From Amycolatopsis circi (lineage in GTDB: Bacteria; Actinomycetota; Actinomycetes; Mycobacteriales; Pseudonocardiaceae): a DNA stretch of 64,000 nt. Made by a program: the position numbers and the translations under genes. Of this stretch, positions 44,535 to 52,234 are shown one piece after another. The stretch spans positions 1-64,000 of the forward strand of contig NZ_PQIA01000027.1 in assembly GCF_003385235.1 (NCBI RefSeq), written 5' to 3'. The notes beneath the pieces are model-generated. The model was not told where the DNA came from. It searched no databases and saw nothing but the letters and a program-made list of their open reading frames with translations. How positions within the stretch are numbered: the stretch's first letter is position 1; each line of letters begins with the position of its first letter.

Positions 44535-44939
44535 TCAGCGTTCGAGAACGAAGATCGGGATCACGCGGTCGGTCTTCTTCTCGTAGTCCGCGAAGCCCTC
44601 CGAGTGCGCGACCATCCCGGCGTACAGCCGGTCGCGCTCGGCGCGGTCTTCCACGAGCTTCGCCGTCGCCGGGAACTTCTCCGTGCCGACCTCGACCGTG
44701 ACGGACGGGTTGGCGACGAGATTGTGGTACCAGTCCGGATTGGTGTCCGCGCCTGCCTTGGACGCGGCGACGACGATCCGGTCGCCGTCGGTGGTGTACA
44801 CCAGCGGAGTCACCCGCTGTTTGCCGCTCTTCGCGCCGGTGTGCGTGAGCAGCACCATGTTCTTGCCCTCGAACATGCCGCCGACCTTGCCGCCGTTCGC
44901 GTGAAACTCGTCGATAATCTGCTGATTCCAGTCCGACAT
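44535..44939 (-). CDS. Deazaflavin (F420)-dependent nitroreductase family protein
   Basis: 134-residue split-barrel protein of the DDN family: MVLLTHTGAKSGKQRVTPLVY, DRIVVAASKAGADTNPDWYHNLVANPSVTVEVG. These motifs are diagnostic for F420H2-dependent quinone or nitro reductases, which protect against oxidative and electrophilic stress. It is divergent from a MarR gene with a palindrome between them. Confidence 0.9.
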   Translation of the reverse strand: MSDWNQQIIDEFHANGGKVGGMFEGKNMVLLTHTGAKSGKQRVTPLVYTTDGDRIVVAASKAGADTNPDWYHNLVANPSVTVEVGTEKFPATAKLVEDRAERDRLYAGMVAHSEGFADYEKKTDRVIPIFVLER

Positions 44940-44951
44940 CGGAAAACTCCC

Positions 44952-44967
44952 TGTTGCTGATGTAACA
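44952..44967. promoter_or_regulatory. Candidate MarR operator
   Basis: Inverted repeat TGTTGC-TGAT-GTAACA (one mismatch) 12 bp upstream of the F420-dependent reductase start and 57 bp from the divergent MarR gene. Confidence 0.5.
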
Positions 44968-45024
44968 ACAAACCTAGGATCGCGCGAATCGGGCTGTCAA
45001 CACACGCGCAGGTACTGTCGCGGC

Positions 45025-45471
45025 ATGGCCACCGAATCCGGCCCGACCGTCGAGGACGGGGTCCGCGAACTGCTGCTCCTCATGCCCCGCCTCGTCGGAC
45101 GCGCGAAGCGGACGCCGCCGCCTCCGGAACTCGACGACGTCACGCTCGCGCCGCGGCATCTGTCGCTCCTGGCCTATCTGTTGTTCGACGGCCCGATGAC
45201 GGTCAACGAACTCGCCGGACGGCTCGAAATCGCGCCCACCACAGCGAGTCTGATGATCGGCGACCTGTCCCGGCAAGGCGTGCTGGAACGTGCCGAGGAC
45301 CCGGACGATCGGCGGCGCACCATCGTGAGCATCCACGCGGACAAGCGGCCGGCCGTGGACGCGTGGCTCGCTCGCGGGGCGAAGGCGTGGGAGGCGGCGT
45401 TGCGGCCGTTGAGTCCCAGCGAGCGGGCATTGGTGGTCAAGACGCTGAAGGTCTACGAGGAGTACTCGTGA
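45025..45471 (+). CDS. MarR family regulator
   Basis: 148-residue winged-helix repressor. LAPRHLSLLAYLLFDGPMTVNELAGRLEIAPTT, then ASLMIGDLSRQGVLERAEDPDDRRRTIV with the wing DDRR, are typical. It is divergent from the F420-type reductase. The TGA stop (45469-45471) lies in a family B palindrome. Confidence 0.88.
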   Translation: MATESGPTVEDGVRELLLLMPRLVGRAKRTPPPPELDDVTLAPRHLSLLAYLLFDGPMTVNELAGRLEIAPTTASLMIGDLSRQGVLERAEDPDDRRRTIVSIHADKRPAVDAWLARGAKAWEAALRPLSPSERALVVKTLKVYEEYS

Positions 45472-45509
45472 GTGGCGATCACGGTTCTAACCGTGATCGC
45501 CACTCACGA
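45466..45509. repeat. Family B 44-bp palindrome, copy 3 (perfect)
   Basis: Perfect 21-bp arms around CT (TCGTGAGTGGCGATC...CGGTT-CT-AACCG...). The stop codons of both convergent neighbours, MarR (45469-45471) and GNAT (45504-45506), are symmetrically placed in the two arms. Confidence 0.93.
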
Positions 45510-46175
45510 GGCGACTAGCCACTGCGCCTGCGGTCCAGCGCACGTCCGAGGCCAAGCCGCGTCGTGCTGGAACCACCACGCCTCGCAGGCGCGCCCGTCC
45601 GGCAGCGTGTACCGCGGCGGCCCCGGCGCCCGGCGCAATCCCGCCGCTTCCAGCGAACGGCCGCTCGCGACGTTGCCGACCTCTGCGCCCGCGCGCACCC
45701 GCGAAAGCCCGAGATGCTCGTGCGCCAGTACGAGACCGGCGGCGAACAGGTCCCGGCCGAATCCCTGTCCGCGATACTCCGGCGCGAGGTAGCCGCCGGT
45801 TTCCGGACCGCCGTCCTCGCCCGCGTGCACGCTCACGAGACCGGCGCAGCGGCCCGCCACGAGATCGATCGCGACGACGTCCACCGAATGCGGGTCCGGC
45901 GTGGTCCAGTCCGGTCCGGTGCCGGGGATGACGCGCAGCGCCTCGCCGCGCATCGGTTCGGCGACCACGGAGTCGGCCAGCCAGCCGAGCCAGCGTTGCG
46001 CCGCCGGATCGCTGCCGCCCGCGACCGCCGACGCGTACTCCCACGCGGTGGGGGTGCGGAAAAGGAACCGGCCGAACGCGAAGGCGTGTCCCCGCCGGTC
46101 GCAGGTGCGTTTCGCCATCAGCCGTCCGCGGCGGGTCAGCCGGCTCGCCAAAGGTGCATTGCTCACAAACGCCAT
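45504..46175 (-). CDS. GNAT family N-acetyltransferase
   Basis: 223-residue acetyltransferase. The acetyl-CoA site is GYLAPEYRGQGFGRDLFAAGLVLAHEHLG with the R/Q-x-x-G-x-G/A loop, followed by VGNVASGRSLEAAGLRR. This resembles RimJ/RimL-type enzymes. ATG 46175 is chosen (MAFVSNAPLASRL). A GTG at 46304 would add 43 poorly plausible residues and cover a regulatory element. It is divergent from a PaaX-like regulator. Confidence 0.8.
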   Translation of the reverse strand: MAFVSNAPLASRLTRRGRLMAKRTCDRRGHAFAFGRFLFRTPTAWEYASAVAGGSDPAAQRWLGWLADSVVAEPMRGEALRVIPGTGPDWTTPDPHSVDVVAIDLVAGRCAGLVSVHAGEDGGPETGGYLAPEYRGQGFGRDLFAAGLVLAHEHLGLSRVRAGAEVGNVASGRSLEAAGLRRAPGPPRYTLPDGRACEAWWFQHDAAWPRTCAGPQAQWLVAS

Positions 46176-46200
46176 CGCGCCGGAAATGCTACCCCTAGCC

Positions 46201-46296
46201 TGTTGCCAATCCGACCAGAAGTAGGCGGATCCGGTCCGCGGCCGAGGTGCTCGGAGAAACCCGTCTCCGCCTCTAGCGGTAGTCGGATTGGCAACA
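46201..46296. promoter_or_regulatory. Divergent control region with 15-bp inverted element
   Basis: TGTTGCCAATCCGAC (46201-46215) is repeated as its exact complement GTCGGATTGGCAACA at 46282-46296, 66 bp apart, one copy facing each divergent gene (GNAT and PaaX-like). The TTGGCA inside each could serve as a -35 box or as a half-site for a shared regulator. Confidence 0.5.
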
Positions 46297-46318
46297 AACA
46301 GCACTGTATGGTGATCGG

Positions 46319-47167
46319 GTGACGGCCGTACCGGAAGCAGCCGATGCCGACAGCGGGCGCGCGGCCCAGCCCCGGCACCTCATTGTGTCGGTCTACGGCG
46401 TGCACCACCAGGCGGGAGGCGAGTGGCTTTCGGTCGCCTCGCTGATCGATCTGCTCGCCGCGGTCGGGGTCGACGAACCCGCCGTCCGGTCATCGATTTC
46501 GAGGCTCAAACGGCGCGGGGTGCTCGAAGCGGTGCGCCGCGACGGAGCCGCCGGGTACGAATTGTCCGTTACTGCCTTGGATTTGCTCCGCGAAGGCGAC
46601 GAGCGAATCTTCCGCCGCGATCGCGCGAAACTCGCCGACGGCTGGCTGCTCGCGGTGTTCTCGGTGCCGGAAGCCGAACGGCACAAGCGGCACGTGCTGC
46701 GCACTCAACTGTCGCGGCTGGGCTTCGGCACCGCGTCTTCCGGCGTCTGGATCGCGCCGGCGCACCTGTACGAGGCCACCGTCGGCACGCTGGAGCGGCT
46801 CGGTCTCGCCGAGTACGCCGACGTGTTCCGCGCCGAGCACCTCGCGTTCGGCGATCCGCGCGAGAAGGTGCGCGAATGGTGGGACCTGGACCAGCTGGAC
46901 GAGCTGTACACGGCGTTCCTCGAAGAGCACGAACCGGCGCTGCGCCGGTGGCAGCGCCGCCGCACGACACCCGCGGACGAAGCGTTCGCCGATTACCTGC
47001 GCGTGCTCACCGGCTGGCGGCGGATGCCGTACCTCGACCCGTGCCTGCCCGCGGAATTGCTTCCCGAGGGCTGGTCCGGCATCCGCGCCGCAGAGGTGTT
47101 CTTCACGCTGCACGACCGGCTCGAAGAAGCCGCGCGTACCCACCTGCAGCAGGTGCTCAGCGGTTGA
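46319..47167 (+). CDS. PaaX family transcriptional regulator
   Basis: 282-residue regulator of the PaaX type, known for phenylacetyl-CoA-responsive repression of aromatic catabolism. N-terminal winged helix LIVSVYGVHHQAGGEWLSVASLIDLL...SISRLKRRGVLEAV, central WLLAVFSVPEAERHKRHVLRTQLSRLGFG, C-terminal LRVLTGWRRMPYLDPCLPAELLPEGWSG. It starts with GTG. Neighbouring genes for salicylyl/anthraniloyl-CoA metabolism suggest an aryl-CoA effector. Confidence 0.88.
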   Translation: MTAVPEAADADSGRAAQPRHLIVSVYGVHHQAGGEWLSVASLIDLLAAVGVDEPAVRSSISRLKRRGVLEAVRRDGAAGYELSVTALDLLREGDERIFRRDRAKLADGWLLAVFSVPEAERHKRHVLRTQLSRLGFGTASSGVWIAPAHLYEATVGTLERLGLAEYADVFRAEHLAFGDPREKVREWWDLDQLDELYTAFLEEHEPALRRWQRRRTTPADEAFADYLRVLTGWRRMPYLDPCLPAELLPEGWSGIRAAEVFFTLHDRLEEAARTHLQQVLSG

Positions 47168-47549
47168 CCACCGCGTAGCCCTGCACTTCCACCAGCGCCT
47201 CGACATCCCACAGCCGGTTCACGCCGATGCCCGCCATCGCCGGGTAATCCGCGCCCGCCAGCCGCTTCCACACGCGGCCGATCTCGCGCGCGTGCGCCTT
47301 GTAATCGTCCATGTCGACGATGTAGACAGTCAGGCTGCACAGGTCCGCGGGTTCGCCGCCGGCCGCGCGCAACGCGGTGAGCAGGTTGCCGAGCGCGCGC
47401 TCGAACTGCTCCACGACGCCGTCGCCGACGATCCGGTTGTCCGCGTCCAGCGCGGTCTGCCCGGCGAGGAACACCAACCGGCCCTGCGCCGCCACCGCGT
47501 GCGAGAACCCCGACGGCTTGCCCAGTTCGGGGGGATTGATCCGCTCCAT
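47157..47549 (-). CDS. RidA/YjgF family protein
   Basis: 130-residue Rid protein: GFSHAVAAQGRLVFLAGQTALDADNRIVG, FERALGNLLTALRAAGGEPADL and CSLTVYIVDMDDYKAHAREIGRVW. The family hydrolyses reactive enamine/imine intermediates. The usual C-terminal Arg-containing motif is replaced by RLWDVEALVEVQGYAVV. The last 11 nt overlap the PaaX gene convergently. It is divergent from the aryl-CoA hydroxylase fusion and may deaminate an imine made by it. Confidence 0.85.
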   Translation of the reverse strand: MERINPPELGKPSGFSHAVAAQGRLVFLAGQTALDADNRIVGDGVVEQFERALGNLLTALRAAGGEPADLCSLTVYIVDMDDYKAHAREIGRVWKRLAGADYPAMAGIGVNRLWDVEALVEVQGYAVVNR

Positions 47550-47615
47550 GCCGGGAGCGTAACCCATCTATCGTATTCTTGACGACCGTAGGACACACGA
47601 CATATCCTGGGTCGC

Positions 47616-49967
47616 GTGCGGATTTCAGTAGTCGGCGGCGGGCCAGCGGGCCTCTATTTCGCCGTGCTCGCGAAACAACTCGGCCCGGACCACGAGATCA
47701 CGGTCTGGGAGCGCAACGCGCCGGATGACACGTTCGGCTTCGGCGTCGTCTTCTCCGACGAGACGCTCGGCGGCATCGAGCACGCCGATTCGGCCGTGCA
47801 CGAGGCGATGAGCCGGGAGTTCGCGCGCTGGGACGACATTGACGTGCACTACCGCGACACCGTCTCGACCTCCGGCGGGCACGGATTCGCCGCGATGAGC
47901 CGGAAACGGCTGCTCGCGATCCTGCAGCAGCGGTGCTGCGAAATGGGTATTGATGTCCGTTTCCGCAGTGTCGCGCCGGATCCGGCTGAGCTGGCCGCTT
48001 CTTCCGACCTCGTGGTCGCGGCGGACGGCGTGAACTCCGCGGTGCGCACGGCGTTCGCCGATTCGTTCCGGCCGAGCGTCGAGACCCGGCAGTGCCGCTA
48101 CATCTGGCTCGGCACCGACCTCGTCTTCGACGCGTTCAAGTTCTACGTGCTCGAAACGCCGCACGGCATCATGCAGGTCCACGGCTATCCGTACGGCCGC
48201 GACGGCAGCACATTCATCCTGGAGATGCACGAAGACGTGTGGCAGCGGGCATTCGGCCCGATCGCCGCCACCGGACTCGGCCCGGGCGAAAGCGACGAGA
48301 AGTCGATCGAGCTGATCCGCGAACTGTGCGGCGACATTTTCGACGGACATCAGTTGCTGGCCAACAACTCCAAGTGGGCCACCTTCGGCACCGTCCGCTG
48401 CGACAGCTGGGTCCACGACAATGTCGTACTGCTCGGCGACGCCGCGCACACTGCGCATTTCTCGATCGGTTCCGGCACGAAGCTCGCCATGGAGGACGCG
48501 CTCGCGCTCGCCGCTTGCCTGCACGAACAGCCGAGTGTCCCGGAAGCCCTTGCCGCGTATGAAGAAGAGCGCCGTCCAGTCGTCGCGTCGACGCAGCGTG
48601 CGGCGCAGGCGAGCTTGGAGTGGTTCGAGAATCTGGCGCAGTACACGCACCAGGAACCGGAGCAGTTCGCGTTCAACCTGCTTACCCGCAGCCGTCGCGT
48701 CACCTACGACAACTTGAAGCTGCGGGACAAGGAATTCGCCGCGTCGCTGGATCAGTGGTTCGCCGATTCGCTCGGCACTTCCGTGGCGCCGCCGATGTTC
48801 CAGCCCGTGCGGATCGGTTCGCTGGAATTGCCGAACCGGATCATCGTGTCGCCGATGGACATGTACTCCGCGGTCGACGGCGTGCCCGGCGAATTCCACC
48901 TGGTGCACCTGGGAAGCAAGGCGCTCGGCGGAGCCGGGATGGTGATGACCGAGATGATCTGCGTGTCCGCCGAAGGCCGGATCACGCCGGGTTGCCCCGG
49001 GCTTTACAACTCCGAGCAGGAAGCCGCGTGGAAGCGGATTGTCGAATTCGTGCACCACGAAACCCCGGCGAAGATCGGGTTGCAGCTGGGACATTCCGGC
49101 CGCAAGGGCTCCACGAAACTGATGTGGGAAGGCATTGACGACCCGCTGCCGGAAGGCAACTGGGAGGTCTGCGCACCGTCCGCGCTGCCGTACTCGCCGA
49201 ACAACCAGACGCCGCGTGAGCTGAGTGTCGCCGAGCTGGGCGAGATCCGGGATCAGTTCGTGGCCGCCGCGGAAGCCGCCGCGCGCGCCGGGTTCGATCT
49301 GCTCGAACTGCACTGCGCGCACGGCTATCTGCTGTCGTCCTTCCTCTCCCCGCTGACCAATCAGCGCACCGATTCCTACGGTGGCTCCCCGGAAAACCGG
49401 CTGCGCTTCCCGCTGGAGGTCTTCGACGCGGTCCGCGCCGCGTGGCCCGCCGACCGTCCGCTGACGGTCCGGATCTCTGCCACCGACTGGTTCGAGGGCG
49501 GCAACGAATCCGACGAAGCCGTGGCCATCGCGCAGGCGTTCGCCGAACACGGCGCGGCCGCGATCGACGTGTCGACCGGCCAGGTGGTCAGCGAGGAAAA
49601 GCCGAAGTTCGGCCGCAGCTACCAAACGCCGTACGCCGACCGGATCCGCAACGAGGTCGGCCGCCGATACGGCACCGCGGTGATCGCCGTCGGCGCGATT
49701 TCCTCTTACGACGACGTGAACTCGCTCATCCTGGCAGGTCGAGCCGATCTGTGCGCACTCGGGCGCACCCACCTTTTCAATCCACAATGGACTCTGCACG
49801 CCGCCGCCGCGCAGGAGTATCCGGTGGCGTGGCCGAAACAGTGGGCAGCGGGCAAACGCCCACCGCAGACCGGCCGCTCCGACGGTCCAGAACCGCGACT
49901 CGACCTGGTACGCACCGGCGGCCACCAAACCGCCCACGCCCGCTGGCGACCGGAGGACGCCCGATGA
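47616..49967 (+). CDS. Bifunctional salicylyl/anthraniloyl-CoA 5-hydroxylase-oxidoreductase
   Basis: 783-residue fusion. Residues 1-390 are a class A FAD monooxygenase (VVGGGPAGLYFAVLAKQLG, VVLLGDAAHTAHFSIGSGTKLAMEDALALA). Residues 400-750 are an Old Yellow Enzyme-type NADH:flavin oxidoreductase (FQPVRIGSLELPNRIIVSPM, ELHCAHGYLLSSFLSPLTNQRTD, GGSPENRLRFPLEVFDAV). This architecture is that of SdgC and 2-aminobenzoyl-CoA monooxygenase/reductase, which dearomatise aryl-CoA thioesters. The start is GTG 47616. It overlaps the next gene by ATGA. No aryl-CoA ligase is in the window. Confidence 0.92.
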   Translation: MRISVVGGGPAGLYFAVLAKQLGPDHEITVWERNAPDDTFGFGVVFSDETLGGIEHADSAVHEAMSREFARWDDIDVHYRDTVSTSGGHGFAAMSRKRLLAILQQRCCEMGIDVRFRSVAPDPAELAASSDLVVAADGVNSAVRTAFADSFRPSVETRQCRYIWLGTDLVFDAFKFYVLETPHGIMQVHGYPYGRDGSTFILEMHEDVWQRAFGPIAATGLGPGESDEKSIELIRELCGDIFDGHQLLANNSKWATFGTVRCDSWVHDNVVLLGDAAHTAHFSIGSGTKLAMEDALALAACLHEQPSVPEALAAYEEERRPVVASTQRAAQASLEWFENLAQYTHQEPEQFAFNLLTRSRRVTYDNLKLRDKEFAASLDQWFADSLGTSVAPPMFQPVRIGSLELPNRIIVSPMDMYSAVDGVPGEFHLVHLGSKALGGAGMVMTEMICVSAEGRITPGCPGLYNSEQEAAWKRIVEFVHHETPAKIGLQLGHSGRKGSTKLMWEGIDDPLPEGNWEVCAPSALPYSPNNQTPRELSVAELGEIRDQFVAAAEAAARAGFDLLELHCAHGYLLSSFLSPLTNQRTDSYGGSPENRLRFPLEVFDAVRAAWPADRPLTVRISATDWFEGGNESDEAVAIAQAFAEHGAAAIDVSTGQVVSEEKPKFGRSYQTPYADRIRNEVGRRYGTAVIAVGAISSYDDVNSLILAGRADLCALGRTHLFNPQWTLHAAAAQEYPVAWPKQWAAGKRPPQTGRSDGPEPRLDLVRTGGHQTAHARWRPEDAR

Positions 49968-51109
49968 ACGCTTTCGCTTTCACTCCGGAACAGACCGCCT
50001 ACGCCGCTTCCGTCCGGAAGATCGCCGCCGAACAGCTAGTCGAACTGGCCGCCGCCGGTGCCGAAGGCGCGGTAAACCGCCCGCTGCTCAAGGCAATGGG
50101 CTCACACGGCTTACTCGCGCGGCTCTTCCCCGGTGTCGAAAGTGGACAGCCGACTCGGCAAGCCGCCGCGACCGATCTGTGCCTGCTGCGCGAAGCCCTC
50201 GCCACGCAAAGCACCGAAGCCGAGACCGCCTTGGCGTTGCAGGGCCTAGGCAGCTACCCAGTACTCCAGTCCGGTTTGGACGAACAGGTTCAGCGCTGGC
50301 TCCCCGCCGTCGCCGCTGGTGACGCCGTCGCCGCTTTCGCGTTGACCGAACCGGACGCCGGATCCGACGCCGCCGCCCTGCAACTAGCCGCCGAGCCCGA
50401 TGGTGACGGCTGGCGGCTCACCGGCACGAAAATGTGGATCTCGAACGCCCCGGAAGCCGACTTCTACACGGTCTTCGCCCGCACTACTCCCGACGCCGGC
50501 GCACGCGGCGTCAGCGCCTTCGTCGTCCCCGGCGACCGCGCCGGACTCAGCGGCGAACACCTGGATTTGGTAAGCCCGCACCCGATTGGCACCGTGGTGT
50601 TCGACGGCGTCCGAGTCAATCGCGACGAACTGCTCGGCGAGGAAAACCGTGGTTTCGCCGTAGCCATGCGAACTTTGGATCTGTTCCGCCCGAGCGTCGG
50701 CGCCTTCGCCGTCGGCATGGCGCAAGCAGCCCTCGACGCGACCGTCGAGTACACGGCTTCGCGCGAGGCCTTCGGTGGCCCGTTGGTGAAGCAGCAGACG
50801 GTGGCCCACACGCTGGCCGAGATGGCGACGCGAACGGAAGCTGGCCGCCTGCTGGTGTACGCCGCCGCAGCGGCTTACGACGCGGGCGAGCAGAACCTGG
50901 CCGGTCGCGCGGCAATGGCGAAGTTGTTCGCGACCGAGACCGCACAATACGTCGTGGATCAAGCGGTGCAATTGCATGGTGCCCGAGCACTGCAGCGCGG
51001 GCACCTTCTGGAGCATCTGTATCGAGAAGTCCGCGCACCGCGCATTTACGAAGGCGCGTCGGAGATCCAGCGGACGATCATCGCGCGTTCCCTGCAGCGG
51101 CGCGGATGA
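49964..51109 (+). CDS. Acyl-CoA dehydrogenase
   Basis: 381-residue dehydrogenase: FALTEPDAGSDAAALQL (substrate/FAD loop), WRLTGTKMWISNAPEADFYTVFART, VQLHGARALQRGHLLEHLYREVRAPRIYEGASEIQ. It is coupled to the aryl-CoA hydroxylase fusion by an ATGA overlap and probably acts on a ring-reduced or side-chain acyl-CoA in that pathway. A strong hairpin follows. Confidence 0.9.
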   Translation: MNAFAFTPEQTAYAASVRKIAAEQLVELAAAGAEGAVNRPLLKAMGSHGLLARLFPGVESGQPTRQAAATDLCLLREALATQSTEAETALALQGLGSYPVLQSGLDEQVQRWLPAVAAGDAVAAFALTEPDAGSDAAALQLAAEPDGDGWRLTGTKMWISNAPEADFYTVFARTTPDAGARGVSAFVVPGDRAGLSGEHLDLVSPHPIGTVVFDGVRVNRDELLGEENRGFAVAMRTLDLFRPSVGAFAVGMAQAALDATVEYTASREAFGGPLVKQQTVAHTLAEMATRTEAGRLLVYAAAAAYDAGEQNLAGRAAMAKLFATETAQYVVDQAVQLHGARALQRGHLLEHLYREVRAPRIYEGASEIQRTIIARSLQRRG

Positions 51110-51144
51110 GCCGCCATTCGGTGTACCCCTCGCACCGAATGCAT

Positions 51145-51184
51145 CCGCGCCGCCTGTTGGTGTTCTAACAAGCAGGCGGCGCGG
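51145..51184. terminator. Bidirectional hairpin terminator
   Basis: Arms CCGCGCCGCCTG (51145-51156) and CAGGCGGCGCGG (51173-51184), perfectly complementary, with a loop containing TTCTAA. It lies between the stops of the convergent acyl-CoA dehydrogenase and DUF2306 genes. Confidence 0.8.
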
Positions 51185-51206
51185 AAGCCAAACTATTCAG
51201 CCAGGG

Positions 51207-51935
51207 CTAAACACTGACGCGGCGCTTCGGTTTCCGGTCGAGCCACAGCTGCGCCGCGATCAGCGCGACCGTCCAGCTCACCCACGCCCCGAGCGCCGCG
51301 ATCGACTGCCCGAACGCGATCTCGCTGCCGCCGAACGTGGTGGCGATTTGCGGTTCCAGGAAGATCGCCGCGATCGGGCCGATGAGCCGGTTGAGAATGA
51401 TCGACATCGTCAGCGCGAAACTGCGGACCATCCAGCGCCGATGATCGCCGAATCGACGGTCGCGAGCTGCGCGATAGCCCGCCCATGTCGTACCGAGCCA
51501 GAGCACCGCGAGCAGCACGTCACTAGCCCGCGTCACCGGCCCGAACGGAGTCGCCGCGCCGATCGTCAACGCCAGCAGGCCGGACGGCAGCACTCCCGCG
51601 AACACGTACGCGCGGCCGGAGTAGCGATGCAGCACCGGGTACTTCCGCCGGATCCACGGCCAGATCTGCAGCAACGCGGTCACCATCGCGATCGACCCGA
51701 ACACCACGTGCCCCACCAGGAACAGGTAGTGCGCGGGGAACGTCGACGGGACCCGTGACTGCGCCGGATCGAACGCCAGATACGGCGGCAGCGAATAAGC
51801 CAGGAACGCGACTACGACCAATCCCAGCGGCCCGACCCACGGCCGCCGCCACCAGTGCTTTCTCGGCTCGACCCGCACCGTTCGCTCCCCTGCGGGCGTG
51901 GCCCGCGGTGGTCGAAGATCCGTCCCCGCCGTCAT
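51207..51935 (-). CDS. DUF2306 multi-TM membrane protein
   Basis: 242-residue membrane protein with about six spans. The DUF2306 pattern is HYLFLVGHVVFGSIAMVTALLQIWPWIRRKYPVLHRYSGRAYVF, with conserved His-Arg residues, and later RRFGDHRRWMVRSFALTMSIILNRL. The conserved histidines hint at haem or quinone binding but no function is established. The ATG at 51935 follows AGAGAGGCCGAC. Longer open frames upstream run into a family A repeat and are rejected. Confidence 0.82.
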   Translation of the reverse strand: MTAGTDLRPPRATPAGERTVRVEPRKHWWRRPWVGPLGLVVVAFLAYSLPPYLAFDPAQSRVPSTFPAHYLFLVGHVVFGSIAMVTALLQIWPWIRRKYPVLHRYSGRAYVFAGVLPSGLLALTIGAATPFGPVTRASDVLLAVLWLGTTWAGYRAARDRRFGDHRRWMVRSFALTMSIILNRLIGPIAAIFLEPQIATTFGGSEIAFGQSIAALGAWVSWTVALIAAQLWLDRKPKRRVSV

Positions 51936-52067
51936 GTCGGCCTCTCTCCGTCGTCGTCTCGGCTGGCACTTCCGAACGTAGGACGGACGCTTCCGGCGAA
52001 CCATGGTGCCGACTGGCGTCACCTCAGTAGGGACAGCCTTACCCTCGCCCAGGTGACCCCCCGAACT

Positions 52068-52122
52068 GTCCGTGAAGGGAACCTTCACGGACTCTGAGTC
52101 CCTCAGGGTTCCCCTCACGGAC
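52068..52122. repeat. Family A 55-bp palindrome, copy 3 (variant)
   Basis: The right half equals the family consensus. The left half reads GTCCGTGAAGG-GAA-CCTTCACGGAC, itself a smaller palindrome, so overall pairing is imperfect. It lies in the divergent gap between DUF2306 and the GH16 gene, so this copy cannot be a simple terminator for either. Confidence 0.88.
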
Positions 52123-52166
52123 CTGGACCATTGCCGCAGAGGTCCAGACCAGGCATACTCTTCCTA

Positions 52167-52189
52167 CTTTGTTGCCCGCCACAACAAAG
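52167..52189. promoter_or_regulatory. Candidate operator of the GH16 gene
   Basis: Inverted repeat CTTTGTTG-CCCGCCA-CAACAAAG, perfect 8-bp arms, about 45 bp upstream of the start codon. No regulator gene is adjacent. Confidence 0.5.
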
Positions 52190-52234
52190 CACTCCCTCGT
52201 TCAAGGTTCCTCCCCGAAACCGAGGTGACCAAGC

